Below, piece by piece: positions 34,217 through 43,414 of a DNA stretch of 64,000 nucleotides (positions are counted from its first letter, which is position 1; every line of letters starts with the position of its first letter). Origin of the DNA: CAXXOK01 sp963678055. GTDB lineage: Bacteria; Bacillota; Clostridia; Christensenellales; Aristaeellaceae. A model generated the notes under the pieces. That model was not told where the DNA came from. It did no database searches and saw only the letters and a list, made by a program, of their open reading frames with translations. The translations under genes were made by a program, and so were the position numbers. The stretch covers positions 806,001 to 870,000 of the forward strand of contig OY782679.1 in assembly GCA_963678055.1 (NCBI GenBank), in the 5' to 3' direction.

Positions 34217-35527
34217 ATGATCAAAGTTGCGGCCGTGTCGCTTGGATGCGTCAAAAACCGCGTGGATACGGAGCTGATGCTGGGTATCCTCGTGAAAAAC
34301 GGCTTTACGCTGACAGCTGATGAACGGGAAGCGGAGGTGCTGATTGTCAACACCTGCGGGTTCATCGAGCCAGCCAAGGAAGAAAGCATCGACACGATTT
34401 TATCGCTGTCAAACTATAAAGAAAACGGCAAGCTGAAAGTGCTGGTCGCCACCGGCTGCCTGACCCAGCGCTACGAGCAGGAACTGCTCAAGGAGATGCC
34501 GGAGCTGGACCTGATACTGGGCGTAAACCAGTACGAAAAGCTGCCCGAGGCCATTCACGAAGCGCTGAAGGGCAAGCGCGTGTCCTACTGCGCCGACGAC
34601 TACCATATTTTGTCCGGCGAGCGCGTGCTGACCACCCCGCCGTATACGGCCTATGTCCGCATTGCCGATGGCTGCGACAACCGCTGTGCCTACTGCGCCA
34701 TTCCGCTGATTCGCGGCGGTTTCCGCTCCCGCACGATGGACGATGTACTTTCGGAAATCAAAACCCTGGCCGAAGGCGGCGCGGGCGAGCTGATTTTAAT
34801 TGCGCAGGATACCTCCCGTTTCGGCATGGACCGGGAAGGAAGAAGCCTGCTGCCGGAGCTGCTGGACAAGGCGGCGCAAATCCCCGGCGTGCGCTGGCTG
34901 CGCGTGCTCTACTGCTATCCAGACGAGGTGGACAAGCGCTTGCTGGATGTAATGGCGGCGCATGACAATATCTGCAAGTATATCGACCTACCGCTGCAGC
35001 ATGCCGACCCGGATGTCCTCCGTCGCATGAACCGCCGGGGCGATATTGAAACCGTCAGAACCTTCCTGCAACAGGCGCGGGACATGGGCTTTACCCTGCG
35101 CACGACCATGATCGTCGGCTTCCCCGGCGAAACGCAGGAACAGTTTGAAACGTTGCTTTCGTTTGTTAAAGACATGCAGTTTGACAGGCTGGGCGCGTTT
35201 ACGTTCTCTCCGGAGGACGATACCCCCGCCGCATTGATGAAGGAGCAGATTCCCGAAGATGTGAAACAGGCACGGCTGGACACGCTGATGACCTTGCAGC
35301 AGGACATATCGCTTGCACGTAACCTGCAGCGCGTGGGGACGACCGAAATCGTGTTGGTAGAAGAAGTATCCGACGATGGCACAGCCATTGGCCGTACATC
35401 GCGCGAGGCACCGGATGCCGATGGCATCTGCCGTATCAGCGGTGCCAAGGGGCTGACGCCCGGCAGCTTTGTCAGCGTGAAGATTACCGCTGCGGACGCA
35501 TATGACCTGGCGGGGGTGCTTAAATGA
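34217..35527 (+). CDS. rimO: Ribosomal protein S12 methylthiotransferase RimO
   Basis: Radical-SAM enzyme that adds a methylthio group to an Asp of ribosomal protein S12. It has 436 residues. The N-terminal domain begins KVAAVSLGCVKNRVDTE with its cluster Cys residues, the radical SAM motif is CDNRCAYCAIP, and a TRAM domain closes the protein. SLGCVKN separates it from MiaB. The ATG at 34217 has a GGAAGG upstream. It overlaps pgsA by 4 bases. Confidence 0.95.
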   Translation: MIKVAAVSLGCVKNRVDTELMLGILVKNGFTLTADEREAEVLIVNTCGFIEPAKEESIDTILSLSNYKENGKLKVLVATGCLTQRYEQELLKEMPELDLILGVNQYEKLPEAIHEALKGKRVSYCADDYHILSGERVLTTPPYTAYVRIADGCDNRCAYCAIPLIRGGFRSRTMDDVLSEIKTLAEGGAGELILIAQDTSRFGMDREGRSLLPELLDKAAQIPGVRWLRVLYCYPDEVDKRLLDVMAAHDNICKYIDLPLQHADPDVLRRMNRRGDIETVRTFLQQARDMGFTLRTTMIVGFPGETQEQFETLLSFVKDMQFDRLGAFTFSPEDDTPAALMKEQIPEDVKQARLDTLMTLQQDISLARNLQRVGTTEIVLVEEVSDDGTAIGRTSREAPDADGICRISGAKGLTPGSFVSVKITAADAYDLAGVLK

Positions 35528-36066
35528 ACCTGCCAAACAAGCTGACCGTTTTGCGCGTACTGGCTATCCCCGCGGTGGTCGTGCTGCTGCTGCTCAATAC
35601 ACCGGCTTGCCGCGCCGCCGCTACGGTGCTGTTCGTGGTCGCGTGTCTTACCGACTGGCTGGACGGCTATATTGCCCGCAAGCAGAACATCGTGACGGTG
35701 TTTGGCAAGTTTTTGGACCCGGTGGCGGACAAGTTGCTGGTGCTCAGCACCATGATTACGCTGTCCGGTCTTGGGCAGCTACCTGCATGGCTGTGTGTGC
35801 TCGTGTTATTCCGGGAGCTGATGGTGGACGGGCTGCGCATGATTGCCGTACAAAAGGGCATCGTCATCGCTGCCGGGAAACTTGGCAAGATTAAAACCAT
35901 ATCGCAGATGACATTGCTGACGGTTGTTCTGCTGGACATTCCGATGCTGAATAACCTCTGGATCGACTGGATATTGATTGTCTTCGTCATGGTGATGACG
36001 GTATGGTCCGGCGTGGATTATTTCCTTAAGAACCGGACGATCTTTGCGGAGAGCTACGATGCGTGA
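35524..36066 (+). CDS. pgsA: CDP-diacylglycerol-glycerol-3-phosphate 3-phosphatidyltransferase
   Basis: Makes phosphatidylglycerophosphate for membrane lipids, 180 residues. The CDP-alcohol phosphotransferase motif is seen as DWLDGYIARK, then GKFLDPVADK, with four to five transmembrane helices. The start overlaps rimO (ATGA). The order rimO-pgsA-cinA-recA is typical of Clostridia. Confidence 0.95.
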   Translation: MNLPNKLTVLRVLAIPAVVVLLLLNTPACRAAATVLFVVACLTDWLDGYIARKQNIVTVFGKFLDPVADKLLVLSTMITLSGLGQLPAWLCVLVLFRELMVDGLRMIAVQKGIVIAAGKLGKIKTISQMTLLTVVLLDIPMLNNLWIDWILIVFVMVMTVWSGVDYFLKNRTIFAESYDA

Positions 36067-36541
36067 TCTGGAACAGCTGGCTGGGGAGACGGTTGCCGAG
36101 GCCACGCGCCAGGGCATCACGCTGGCAACAGCCGAGAGTATGACCGCCGGGCTGATCGCCGCAACGATTGCGGATATATCCGGTGCATCGCAGGTGTTGC
36201 TGGGCGGAATTATCAGTTACACGCTTTCCGTAAAGCAAAACGTGCTGGGCGTAAAAGGCATCACCGAAGAAACTGTGGTTTCGGAAGACTGCGCCAGGCA
36301 GATGGCAATCGGTGCAAGGAAGGTAACAGGAGCCGCACTCGCTCTAAGCTGTACCGGCGTTGCCGGCCCTACCGGCGGAAGTGAAGAGACTCCGGTCGGC
36401 ACGGTATATATCGGCGTTGCCTACGGGGATACTATCTGGGCGGAAGAGCACCATTTTTCTGGAAACAGGCAAGCCGTGCGGCAAAAAACCGTGCGACAAG
36501 CACTTTTGATATTACTGAACTGTATGAAAGGCAGGCAATAA
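36059..36541 (+). CDS. pncC: CinA C-terminal family protein (nicotinamide-nucleotide amidase)
   Basis: Deamidates nicotinamide mononucleotide in NAD salvage, 160 residues. This is the stand-alone C-terminal domain of CinA: TLATAESMTAGLIAATIADI, GGIISYT, TGVAGPTGGSEETPVGTVYIG. The N-terminal CinA (MoaB-like) domain is absent. The ATG at 36059 with GGAG upstream overlaps pgsA by 8 bases. Confidence 0.9.
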   Translation: MRDLEQLAGETVAEATRQGITLATAESMTAGLIAATIADISGASQVLLGGIISYTLSVKQNVLGVKGITEETVVSEDCARQMAIGARKVTGAALALSCTGVAGPTGGSEETPVGTVYIGVAYGDTIWAEEHHFSGNRQAVRQKTVRQALLILLNCMKGRQ

Positions 36542-36542
36542 C

Positions 36543-37700
36543 ATGGCGAGCAAGAAAAGCACTACCGGGAAAACTGTGCAGTCGTTCTCTGGCGATGTAA
36601 GCACCATACGCAAGGAAAAACTCAAAGCGCTGGAAAGCGCGCTGTCCCAGCTGAATAAAACCTTTGGTAAAGGCGCTGTGATGAAATACAGCGATAAGGG
36701 CGCAGTGCAGAACCTCAACGTAATTTCCACCGGTAACCTGATGGTGGATATTGCACTGGGCGTTGGCGGCTTGCCGCGTGGCCGCGTTGTGGAGATCTAC
36801 GGGCCGGAATCCAGCGGTAAAACCACCGTGGCGCTGCACTGTATTGCCGAAGCACAAAGAATCGGCGGCGTGGCTGCGTTTATCGATGCCGAACACGCAC
36901 TGGACCCCGTGTATGCCCGCAAGCTTGGCGTGGATATTGATAACTTGTACATCAGCCAGCCGGATACCGGCGAGCAGGCACTGGAAATCTGCGAAGCGCT
37001 GGTGCGCTCCGGCGCGGTGGACATGGTGGTCATCGACTCGGTCGCGGCTTTGGTTCCCAAGGCCGAAATCGAAGGCGAGATGGGCGATAGCTTCGTCGGC
37101 CTACAGGCCCGCTTGATGAGCCAGGCATTGCGTAAGCTGACGGGCGTGATTTCCAAAACCAATGCCGTAGCGGTGTTTATCAACCAGCTTCGCGAAAAGG
37201 TTGGCGTTATGTACGGCAATCCCGAAACCACCACCGGTGGCCGTGCGCTGAAGTTTTATTCCAGCATCCGGTTGGATATACGCAGAGGCGAGCAGCTGAA
37301 GGTCGGCACGGAGGTAATCGGCAACCGCACCCGCATCAAGGTTGTTAAGAACAAAGTGGCGCCGCCGTTCCGCATTGCGGAGGTGGATATCATCTACGGC
37401 GAAGGCATTTCCAAAACCGGCACGCTTCTAGACATGGCGGTCGACCGCGATATTATCCACAAATCCGGGGCATGGTTCAGCTACGAGGATCAGCGTATTG
37501 GTCAGGGCCGTGAAAATGCTCGCCAGTTCCTCAAGGATAATCCCGACATTGCCGAAAAGATCGACAAAATTATCCGTGCCGAGGCCATGGCCGCGCTGGA
37601 GCCCAAGGAGCCCACGGATGTTGAGGAAGAACTTGCCGAGGCCGACGAGCAGCTGGCAAAAGAAGATCCGGACCTCGCGCTGCTTGACGACCTGGAATAA
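36543..37700 (+). CDS. recA: Recombinase RecA
   Basis: DNA strand-exchange and SOS co-protease, 385 residues. Walker A GPESSGKTT, VVIDSVAALVPKAEIEGEMGD region, INQLREKVGVMYGNPETTTGG (loop region, quoted as NQLREKVG) and the acidic C-terminus (EEELAEADEQLAKEDPDL) are all present. It follows cinA by 1 base. No recX or LexA box is visible in the bases directly upstream, since there is no gap. Confidence 0.97.
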   Translation: MASKKSTTGKTVQSFSGDVSTIRKEKLKALESALSQLNKTFGKGAVMKYSDKGAVQNLNVISTGNLMVDIALGVGGLPRGRVVEIYGPESSGKTTVALHCIAEAQRIGGVAAFIDAEHALDPVYARKLGVDIDNLYISQPDTGEQALEICEALVRSGAVDMVVIDSVAALVPKAEIEGEMGDSFVGLQARLMSQALRKLTGVISKTNAVAVFINQLREKVGVMYGNPETTTGGRALKFYSSIRLDIRRGEQLKVGTEVIGNRTRIKVVKNKVAPPFRIAEVDIIYGEGISKTGTLLDMAVDRDIIHKSGAWFSYEDQRIGQGRENARQFLKDNPDIAEKIDKIIRAEAMAALEPKEPTDVEEELAEADEQLAKEDPDLALLDDLE

Positions 37701-37745
37701 AGACATTCAAAAACCCATGACTATGGGGCTTAAGTGAATACAGAT

Positions 37746-37780
37746 AAAACCCGCTGTGGCCGTTGGCCGCAGCGGGTTTT
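37746..37780. terminator. Terminator after recA
   Basis: AAAACCCGCTG at 37746-37756 and CAGCGGGTTTT at 37770-37780, with an inner GGCC/GGCC pairing in the loop. It lies between convergent recA and dnaA and can act in both directions. Confidence 0.87.
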
Positions 37781-37848
37781 ATGTTAGAGCACAACATAAC
37801 AAAACCGGGACGCCATAGGGCAGCCCGGTTCAAGACTATTAAAGCAGT

Positions 37849-39174
37849 TTACGGTTCTTTAACCGAACGGCGAATATCATCCAGCAAACTGGCCAGGCTG
37901 GGGGATTGCTTGATGGAGTTTTCCACCTTGTCAATCGAGGCCATGACCGTGGTATAATGCCGGCCGCCGAATGCGTCGCCGATCTTGGTCAGGCTCAGGC
38001 CCAGCATTTCGCGGGTTAAAAACATGGCGATCTGGCGGGGTACGGTAATTTCGTGGTTGCGGCGCGGACTTTTCAGATCATCCACCGTGATGCCGTAATA
38101 AGTGGCAACGGCATCTTGCAGGGTATCGGTAGTGACTTTGGTGGATTCGCTGCGGTTGAACAAATCGCGCAGCGCTTCGGATGCCAGCTGCATATCGATG
38201 GGACGGCGGGTGAGCGATGCATACGCGGTCAGCCGGGTGAGGCTGCCCTCCAGCTCGCGCACGTTCGAAGCCACTTTCTCGGCGATCAGCGACAGGATAT
38301 CGTCGCCAATGCGCAGATGGTCGTACTCGGCTTTTTTGCGCAGGATGGCAAAACGGGTTTCAAAGTCCGGGCGTTGAATATCGGCAAGCAACCCGCCTTC
38401 AAAACGGCTGCAAAGCCGCTGTTCCAGTTTGGCAATCTCCTTGGGTGGCTTATCGGAGGTGACAACGATTTGCTTGCCGGCTTCGCGCAGATGATTAAAG
38501 GTATGGAAAAACTCTTCTTCCGTCGCCTGCTTGCCTGCAATGAACTGGATATCATCCACCAAAAGCAAGTCCACCGTGCGGAAATGGTCACGGAAGCGCT
38601 GGTTTTCGTTGTTCTGCATGGCCTGAATCAGCTGGTTGGTAAAATCTTCACTGGTGATGTAGACAATCTTCATCTCCGGGTACAGCTCATGGGCATAATG
38701 GCCGATGGCGTGCATCAAGTGCGTTTTACCAAGCCCCACCCCGCCGTACAGGAACAGGGGATTGTAGGCTTTGGCGGGCACTTCGGCCACGGCAAGGGAT
38801 ACGGCGTGGGCGAAGCGGTTGCTGGAGCCGACCACAAAGGTATCAAATACATATTTGGGGTTGAGTGTATCAGGATTAGCGCTGGAAAGCTTTTGTTGTA
38901 ACTCGGCTTTGCGGCGCAGCAGCTCATCGTGATTTAAAATCTCCACCGTCAGGTGATCGCCGGACGCGGAAGTGACTGCGGACTGGATTTTATGCAGATA
39001 ACGGTCAACACCAAAATCGCGCATCAGCGCGTTCACACATTCAATCAGGAAGCAGTGATCGATGACGGCGTAGGGTTTGAGCGCAGACTTAATCCATGTC
39101 TCGTAAGACACGGCGCTCATGTCATCTTTTAAAATCTTACAGGCTCTGCTCCAGATGTCTTCGGCGTTCTGCAA
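37849..39174 (-). CDS. dnaA: Chromosomal replication initiator DnaA
   Basis: AAA+ initiator that binds DnaA boxes and opens oriC, 441 residues. Domain I starts EDIWSRACKILKDD, Walker A is GGVGLGKTHLMHA, Walker B is LLLVDDIQFIAGK, and the C-terminal DNA-binding signature is GDAFGGRHYTTVM. The start is TTG at 39174 with AAGGATGG upstream; a nearby ATG is out of frame. The gene is convergent with recA and not in the usual dnaA-dnaN-recF-gyrB setting. Confidence 0.96.
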   Translation of the reverse strand: MQNAEDIWSRACKILKDDMSAVSYETWIKSALKPYAVIDHCFLIECVNALMRDFGVDRYLHKIQSAVTSASGDHLTVEILNHDELLRRKAELQQKLSSANPDTLNPKYVFDTFVVGSSNRFAHAVSLAVAEVPAKAYNPLFLYGGVGLGKTHLMHAIGHYAHELYPEMKIVYITSEDFTNQLIQAMQNNENQRFRDHFRTVDLLLVDDIQFIAGKQATEEEFFHTFNHLREAGKQIVVTSDKPPKEIAKLEQRLCSRFEGGLLADIQRPDFETRFAILRKKAEYDHLRIGDDILSLIAEKVASNVRELEGSLTRLTAYASLTRRPIDMQLASEALRDLFNRSESTKVTTDTLQDAVATYYGITVDDLKSPRRNHEITVPRQIAMFLTREMLGLSLTKIGDAFGGRHYTTVMASIDKVENSIKQSPSLASLLDDIRRSVKEP

Positions 39175-39688
39175 TCTGTTCCATCCTTCCGGCGAGATTA
39201 TTCGTATTCAGGAATAGTCAATAAATATGCACTACTTTCAACCTTGAAATGTGCACATTCGCTTCGGCGTTTCTATTTATAGATGCCAATCGTGATGTAC
39301 CTGTTTTTCTTTCCAATCATAGCAGAAATCTAAGACCTTGGCAAGAAGCCTTACGGCATGGTGTGTTGCATACTATGCGTCCGAATCGTGCTCTGAAACT
39401 ACCACTACTTGTGGGCAGATGAAGGTATTGCCGCAAGGTATTGATCCGGTTACGTCTTCGTCGCATTTCTGCGTATAATATGTGACAAAGAATGTATAAA
39501 CATTACGTATATTTCATCTTAAAAAATTGTGAAGCACAGCAGCCAAGGTCACAACTATCGTTTGCTTGCCACCGGGTGGAAAAGGTGATGAAATTGTGAA
39601 GCCCGGAAAGGAAATTGTCACGAAATTGTAGAATATCTTTCTATTGATACCGCATAACCATCGGCACCCTGCCGATTTAGGAGGAACT
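39175..39688. other. Intergenic region between dnaA and a divergent unknown gene
   Basis: A 514-base region, AT-rich in parts, with no gene. I find no consensus DnaA box (TTATNCACA); one site, TTATACGCA on the minus strand at 39471-39479, differs at one position. AAATTGT occurs four times within 106 bases (39524, 39591, 39612, 39623), twice as AAATTGTGAAGC. It must hold the promoters of dnaA and of the gene at 39689. Confidence 0.6.
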
Positions 39689-40177
39689 ATGCCCGTTCCT
39701 ATCCATCTCGACGACGTAAACGACGCACTCAGGCCGTGGCTTGGGGCACTATTTCTGATGTCTACACCCCTGTCGCAGGAGCTCAGCTATCAAATGATGC
39801 AATATTCCCCGGTACGGGAAACCTTTGAGCAGCTTCGCAAGCGCCTGGAACAGCATATACTTGTAAGCCTGAACAAGCTGACACGTTCCAGCATGTGCAT
39901 CATGGTGGAGAATTACCAGACAAAAAAGCTGACTCTCAGTGATATCGAATACATGACCGACGACTTAATGGGGCTGATCTTTGATAGAATGTCGCCCTTT
40001 TCCTCCAATTTTGAAAAATTGAATGAGTATGCGCTGAGCCACGAAAGTCTGGCAGCCTTGCGCGTGCTGTATCAGAAATATGCATCCTTCTTTTCAGAGG
40101 AAGAGTATCAGTTCATGATCTATATCATGAAAAAACTGTATCCCAAGGAACGCTACGAGGCCTGGCTTACCGAGTGA
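39689..40177 (+). CDS. Protein of unknown function, alpha-helical
   Basis: Protein of 162 residues with no signal peptide or membrane segment. It has repeated helical patterns (YQMMQYSPVRETFEQLRKRL) and no Cys-rich or catalytic motif. GGAGG lies 5 bases before the ATG at 39689; the frame is open to 39644 but no site supports it. It is divergent from dnaA and shares the 514-base spacer. I recognise no family. Confidence 0.68.
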   Translation: MPVPIHLDDVNDALRPWLGALFLMSTPLSQELSYQMMQYSPVRETFEQLRKRLEQHILVSLNKLTRSSMCIMVENYQTKKLTLSDIEYMTDDLMGLIFDRMSPFSSNFEKLNEYALSHESLAALRVLYQKYASFFSEEEYQFMIYIMKKLYPKERYEAWLTE

Positions 40178-40218
40178 GCCGTGCGGCGCTAAGCTTAGAG
40201 GAATCCATGGCACATGAA

Positions 40219-40252
40219 ACCCCCCGATGCGCTAGTTGCGCATCGGGGGTTG
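40219..40252. terminator. Bidirectional terminator
   Basis: CCCCCGATGCGC at 40221-40232 and GCGCATCGGGGG at 40238-40249 with a 5-base loop. The T-tracts are short. It lies between convergent genes at 39689 and 40291. Confidence 0.78.
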
Positions 40253-40290
40253 AACGATTATAGGAAAATCACGCTGGATTGGCGATTGGA

Positions 40291-40848
40291 TTACTGGGCA
40301 ATTTTCAGAGAGCCGAACAAGCTGAGCCAAGTATCCTTATACACAACGCCATCGACAAACAGGTGATTGTCTTCCTGGTAGGCGATGACGGCCTGTTTGG
40401 TTTGCACGCCGTAAAACCCGTCCACATAGCCGGTATAGTACTCCAGCTGCCCAAGCTTGCTCTGTAAATACTCCACCAGCAAGCCCTTGCTGCCAAACGA
40501 CAAGCGCTGGAACTCTACGTCTTCCTCCTCCGAATCCTTGGAAACGGCGGTATCGTAGAGCATGTAAAGTTTTGTTAATGTTTCGTCGCCGGGAATACCG
40601 TCGACCGTCATATTCATATCGGCCTGGAACCAGCACACGGCGATTAGCGTTTTACGGCCGAATACACCGTCCCGCTCCGCAGGACCCAGATAGCCCAGTG
40701 CTTGCAGCGCCCGCTGCATATATAAGACGTTGTCGTCCACCGAACCGAAGATGATGGTATCGTAAGCAAACGCCGTCGACGCTATGCCTATGCATAAGAC
40801 TACGCATAAGAGGAAGCATATCGTCCGGGAAGATCGACTGTGCACCAA
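40291..40848 (-). CDS. Secreted protein with two peptidoglycan-binding domains
   Basis: Protein of 185 residues with a signal peptide (ICFLLCVVLCIGIASTAFA) and two PG_binding_1 repeats: DDNVLYMQRALQALGYLG with DGVFGRKTLIAVCWFQ, and LLVEYLQSKLGQLEYYTGY with DGFYGVQTKQAVIAYQ. The start is best placed at TTG 40848, which has GGAGG 8 bases upstream and gives a compact signal peptide; the frame is open to 41019. No catalytic domain is attached. It probably sits in the cell wall. Confidence 0.82.
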   Translation of the reverse strand: MVHSRSSRTICFLLCVVLCIGIASTAFAYDTIIFGSVDDNVLYMQRALQALGYLGPAERDGVFGRKTLIAVCWFQADMNMTVDGIPGDETLTKLYMLYDTAVSKDSEEEDVEFQRLSFGSKGLLVEYLQSKLGQLEYYTGYVDGFYGVQTKQAVIAYQEDNHLFVDGVVYKDTWLSLFGSLKIAQ

Positions 40849-41188
40849 ATGGAACGCCTCCGATCTGATAAGTATCAGCGATTGTGCGGAACAGGGATCA
40901 TTCTTGCGGGTCGTGGCGGATGACGCCGGTATGTTCATATGTAGACGAATACGACGACATCTCTGAATCGGCGCATAAAACCTTACGCTCATTATAGTGT
41001 AGCAATCATGACAAAACAACTACATATAGAATATGTTAGAATTACGTAAACTAATCATAATATCGGCTTAATACGAATGGAAAATATTCAGGTAGAAATA
41101 TACAAATTGTAACAGAAATGCATAATAATCCATATATTGTATGAACTTCTGTAAATATGATATAATGCATACGAAATGGAGTGAGCGA
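40849..41188. other. Intergenic region before recD2
   Basis: The 340-base gap is AT-rich after 40980 and carries the recD2 promoter: TTGTAT at 41137-41142, TATAAT at 41161-41166 with an 18-base spacer and a TG extension before the -10. I see no RNA gene or other feature. Confidence 0.55.
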
Positions 41189-43414
41189 ATGGAACAGCTG
41201 GCAGCAACAGTGCTGGACACCACGTTTCGCAATAGCGAAAACGGCTATTCCGTTGTGCGCGTTTTAGCGGATGTGGAGGAGCAGACGGTCGTCGGTGTGA
41301 TGCCGGAACTTTCCGCCGGAGAACTGGTTACGTTCACCGGCGACTGGGGCGAACATCCGGTATACGGCCGCCAGTTCATGGCCAAGAGCTATGAAATATC
41401 CCCGCCGGACTCACTCCCTGCCATTGAACGCTATCTGGGATCGGGTCTGATTCGCGGTGTGGGCGCGGCGACGGCCAAGCTGATTGTCAGCTATTTTGGG
41501 ATGGATACCATCGAGGTGCTGGACAAATCCCCATACCGCCTGGTGGAAATCTCCGGCATCGGGCCCAAACGCGCCCAGATGATTGCTGAAAGCTATACTG
41601 CGCAAGTCAGCACCCGGCGCGTGATGATCTTTTTGCAAAATTACGGCATTACATCGGGCCTGGCAGGGAAAATCGCCAAGCGCTATGGCTCCGAAACCAT
41701 TGCCGCCATCAAAGAAAATCCGTATCGATTGGTGCTGGACATCGACGGCATCGGCTTTTTAACTGCCGATCGTATTGCCCTGTCCATGGGAGTGGACCCG
41801 CGCAGCGAGTTTCGCCTGCGGTCCGCGCTGTATCATTTGCTGACCGAAGCGGCCAACGCCTTTGGACATACCTATCTGCCCATGCCCATGCTCAAAGAGC
41901 AGGCGTGCCGGCTGTTGCAGGTCGATGAAGCGCTGGTGGAACGCCAGATTACTCAGGCGCTGCTGCAGCGTATTATCATCGCAATTGAGATTCCCGGCCA
42001 GGAGGAATCCTGCCTGTGTTTGCCCTACTATTTCCACGCCGAGCAAGAGATTGCCACACGGCTTTCCTATCTAATGGATGCCCGGCCCTATAAAAAGGTG
42101 GATGATTTTCCCCGCAGGATTGCCGCGCTGGAAGAGGAACTGGGCATCAAGCTGTCCTCGCTGCAACGCAAAGCTGTGCGCGGCGCGGTGGAAGAAGGCG
42201 TGATCATTATCACGGGCGGGCCCGGTACAGGGAAAACGACGATCATCAAGTGTATTTTGCATTTGCTGGCCGACGATAATGAAATCCTGCTCTGCGCACC
42301 TACCGGCCGTGCCGCCAAACGCATGGCGGAGGCGACCGGGGCCGAAGCCAAAACCATTCACCGTATGCTTGAATACAATGGAGAAGCCAATGTGTTTCAG
42401 CGCCGGGAGGATAATCCGCTGGAAACCGACTGCCTGATTGTGGACGAGATGAGCATGGTAGATGTTACGCTGATGCGGGCATTGCTGACGGCAACACTCC
42501 CCGGCACGCGGCTGATATTGGTCGGCGATGCCGATCAGCTGCCAAGCGTTGGCGCTGGCAATGTGCTCAGCGATCTGCTGGCCAGCGATATATTGCCCAC
42601 GGTGCGCCTGAAGGAAATTTTCCGCCAGGCAGAGCAGAGCATGATCGTAATCAATTCCCACCGCATTAACGAGGGGAAACTTCCCTACCTGAACCGGAAG
42701 GGAACAGACTTCTTTTTTGAACGCCGTCAAAGCCCGACGGATACCGCCAAAACCATCTGCAATCTGTTGCAGAAGCGCTTGCCGGATTACCTGCACTTTC
42801 CGGAAAAGAATCGCCGCCGCCGCATTGTGCATTCCATGCAGGTGCTGACACCGACCAAGAAGGGCGACTGCGGGAGCGTAGCGCTCAACCATGTGCTGCA
42901 AAACGCGCTCAATCCTTTGCGCAAAGGGATGACCTCGTTGCAGCATGGAAGTACGGAGTTTCGCCAGGGGGACAAGGTGATTCAGACCAAGAATAATTAT
43001 CAGATCGTGTTTGTACGCGATACGCCCGACGGGCAGGAGGAAGGCACAGGCGTGTTCAACGGCGATGTGGGGTATATCGAGTCCATCGATGTGGACGAAC
43101 ACCGCATGACCGTCTGCTTTGATGAGGAGCGCTATGTAAGTTACCAAAAAGAGCAGCTGGATTTGCTGGAGCTTGCCTATTGCCTGACCGTGCATAAAAG
43201 CCAGGGGAGCGAGTTTCCCGTTGTGGTCATGCCGGTGGTCGGCGGCCCGCCGATGCTGATGGTGCGCAATCTCCTGTACACAGCGCTCACCCGCGCGCGG
43301 GAGCTGGTTGTCCTCGTCGGGCAAGAAGAAATCATCGCCCGCATGGTCAGTAATAACCGTATTGTAAAACGCTTCACCACCCTGCAAACCCGGCTGGAGG
43401 CGATGGTCCAATGA
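41189..43414 (+). CDS. recD2: ATP-dependent DNA helicase RecD2
   Basis: SF1B 5'-3' helicase for DNA repair, 741 residues. It has an N-terminal OB-like and helix-hairpin-helix region (GSGLIRGVGAATAK, ISGIGPKRAQMI), then Walker A GGPGTGKTT, Walker B VDEMSMVD, GDADQLPSVGAG, and C-terminal motifs VHKSQGSEFPVVV and YTALTRARELV. It is the RecD2 type that works without RecBC. The ATG at 41189 (GGAGTGA upstream) is preferred to the open frame from 41141. It overlaps comF by 4 bases. Confidence 0.94.
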   Translation: MEQLAATVLDTTFRNSENGYSVVRVLADVEEQTVVGVMPELSAGELVTFTGDWGEHPVYGRQFMAKSYEISPPDSLPAIERYLGSGLIRGVGAATAKLIVSYFGMDTIEVLDKSPYRLVEISGIGPKRAQMIAESYTAQVSTRRVMIFLQNYGITSGLAGKIAKRYGSETIAAIKENPYRLVLDIDGIGFLTADRIALSMGVDPRSEFRLRSALYHLLTEAANAFGHTYLPMPMLKEQACRLLQVDEALVERQITQALLQRIIIAIEIPGQEESCLCLPYYFHAEQEIATRLSYLMDARPYKKVDDFPRRIAALEEELGIKLSSLQRKAVRGAVEEGVIIITGGPGTGKTTIIKCILHLLADDNEILLCAPTGRAAKRMAEATGAEAKTIHRMLEYNGEANVFQRREDNPLETDCLIVDEMSMVDVTLMRALLTATLPGTRLILVGDADQLPSVGAGNVLSDLLASDILPTVRLKEIFRQAEQSMIVINSHRINEGKLPYLNRKGTDFFFERRQSPTDTAKTICNLLQKRLPDYLHFPEKNRRRRIVHSMQVLTPTKKGDCGSVALNHVLQNALNPLRKGMTSLQHGSTEFRQGDKVIQTKNNYQIVFVRDTPDGQEEGTGVFNGDVGYIESIDVDEHRMTVCFDEERYVSYQKEQLDLLELAYCLTVHKSQGSEFPVVVMPVVGGPPMLMVRNLLYTALTRARELVVLVGQEEIIARMVSNNRIVKRFTTLQTRLEAMVQ

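Noticed and set aside
39175..39688. An oriC next to dnaA
   Set aside because: No consensus DnaA box cluster is visible; only one one-mismatch site. Position of dnaA alone is not enough.
42071..43411. A minus-strand open frame of 446 codons opposite recD2
   Set aside because: It lies fully inside the recD2 helicase region, where the plus strand has all SF1 motifs; the antisense product shows no domain.
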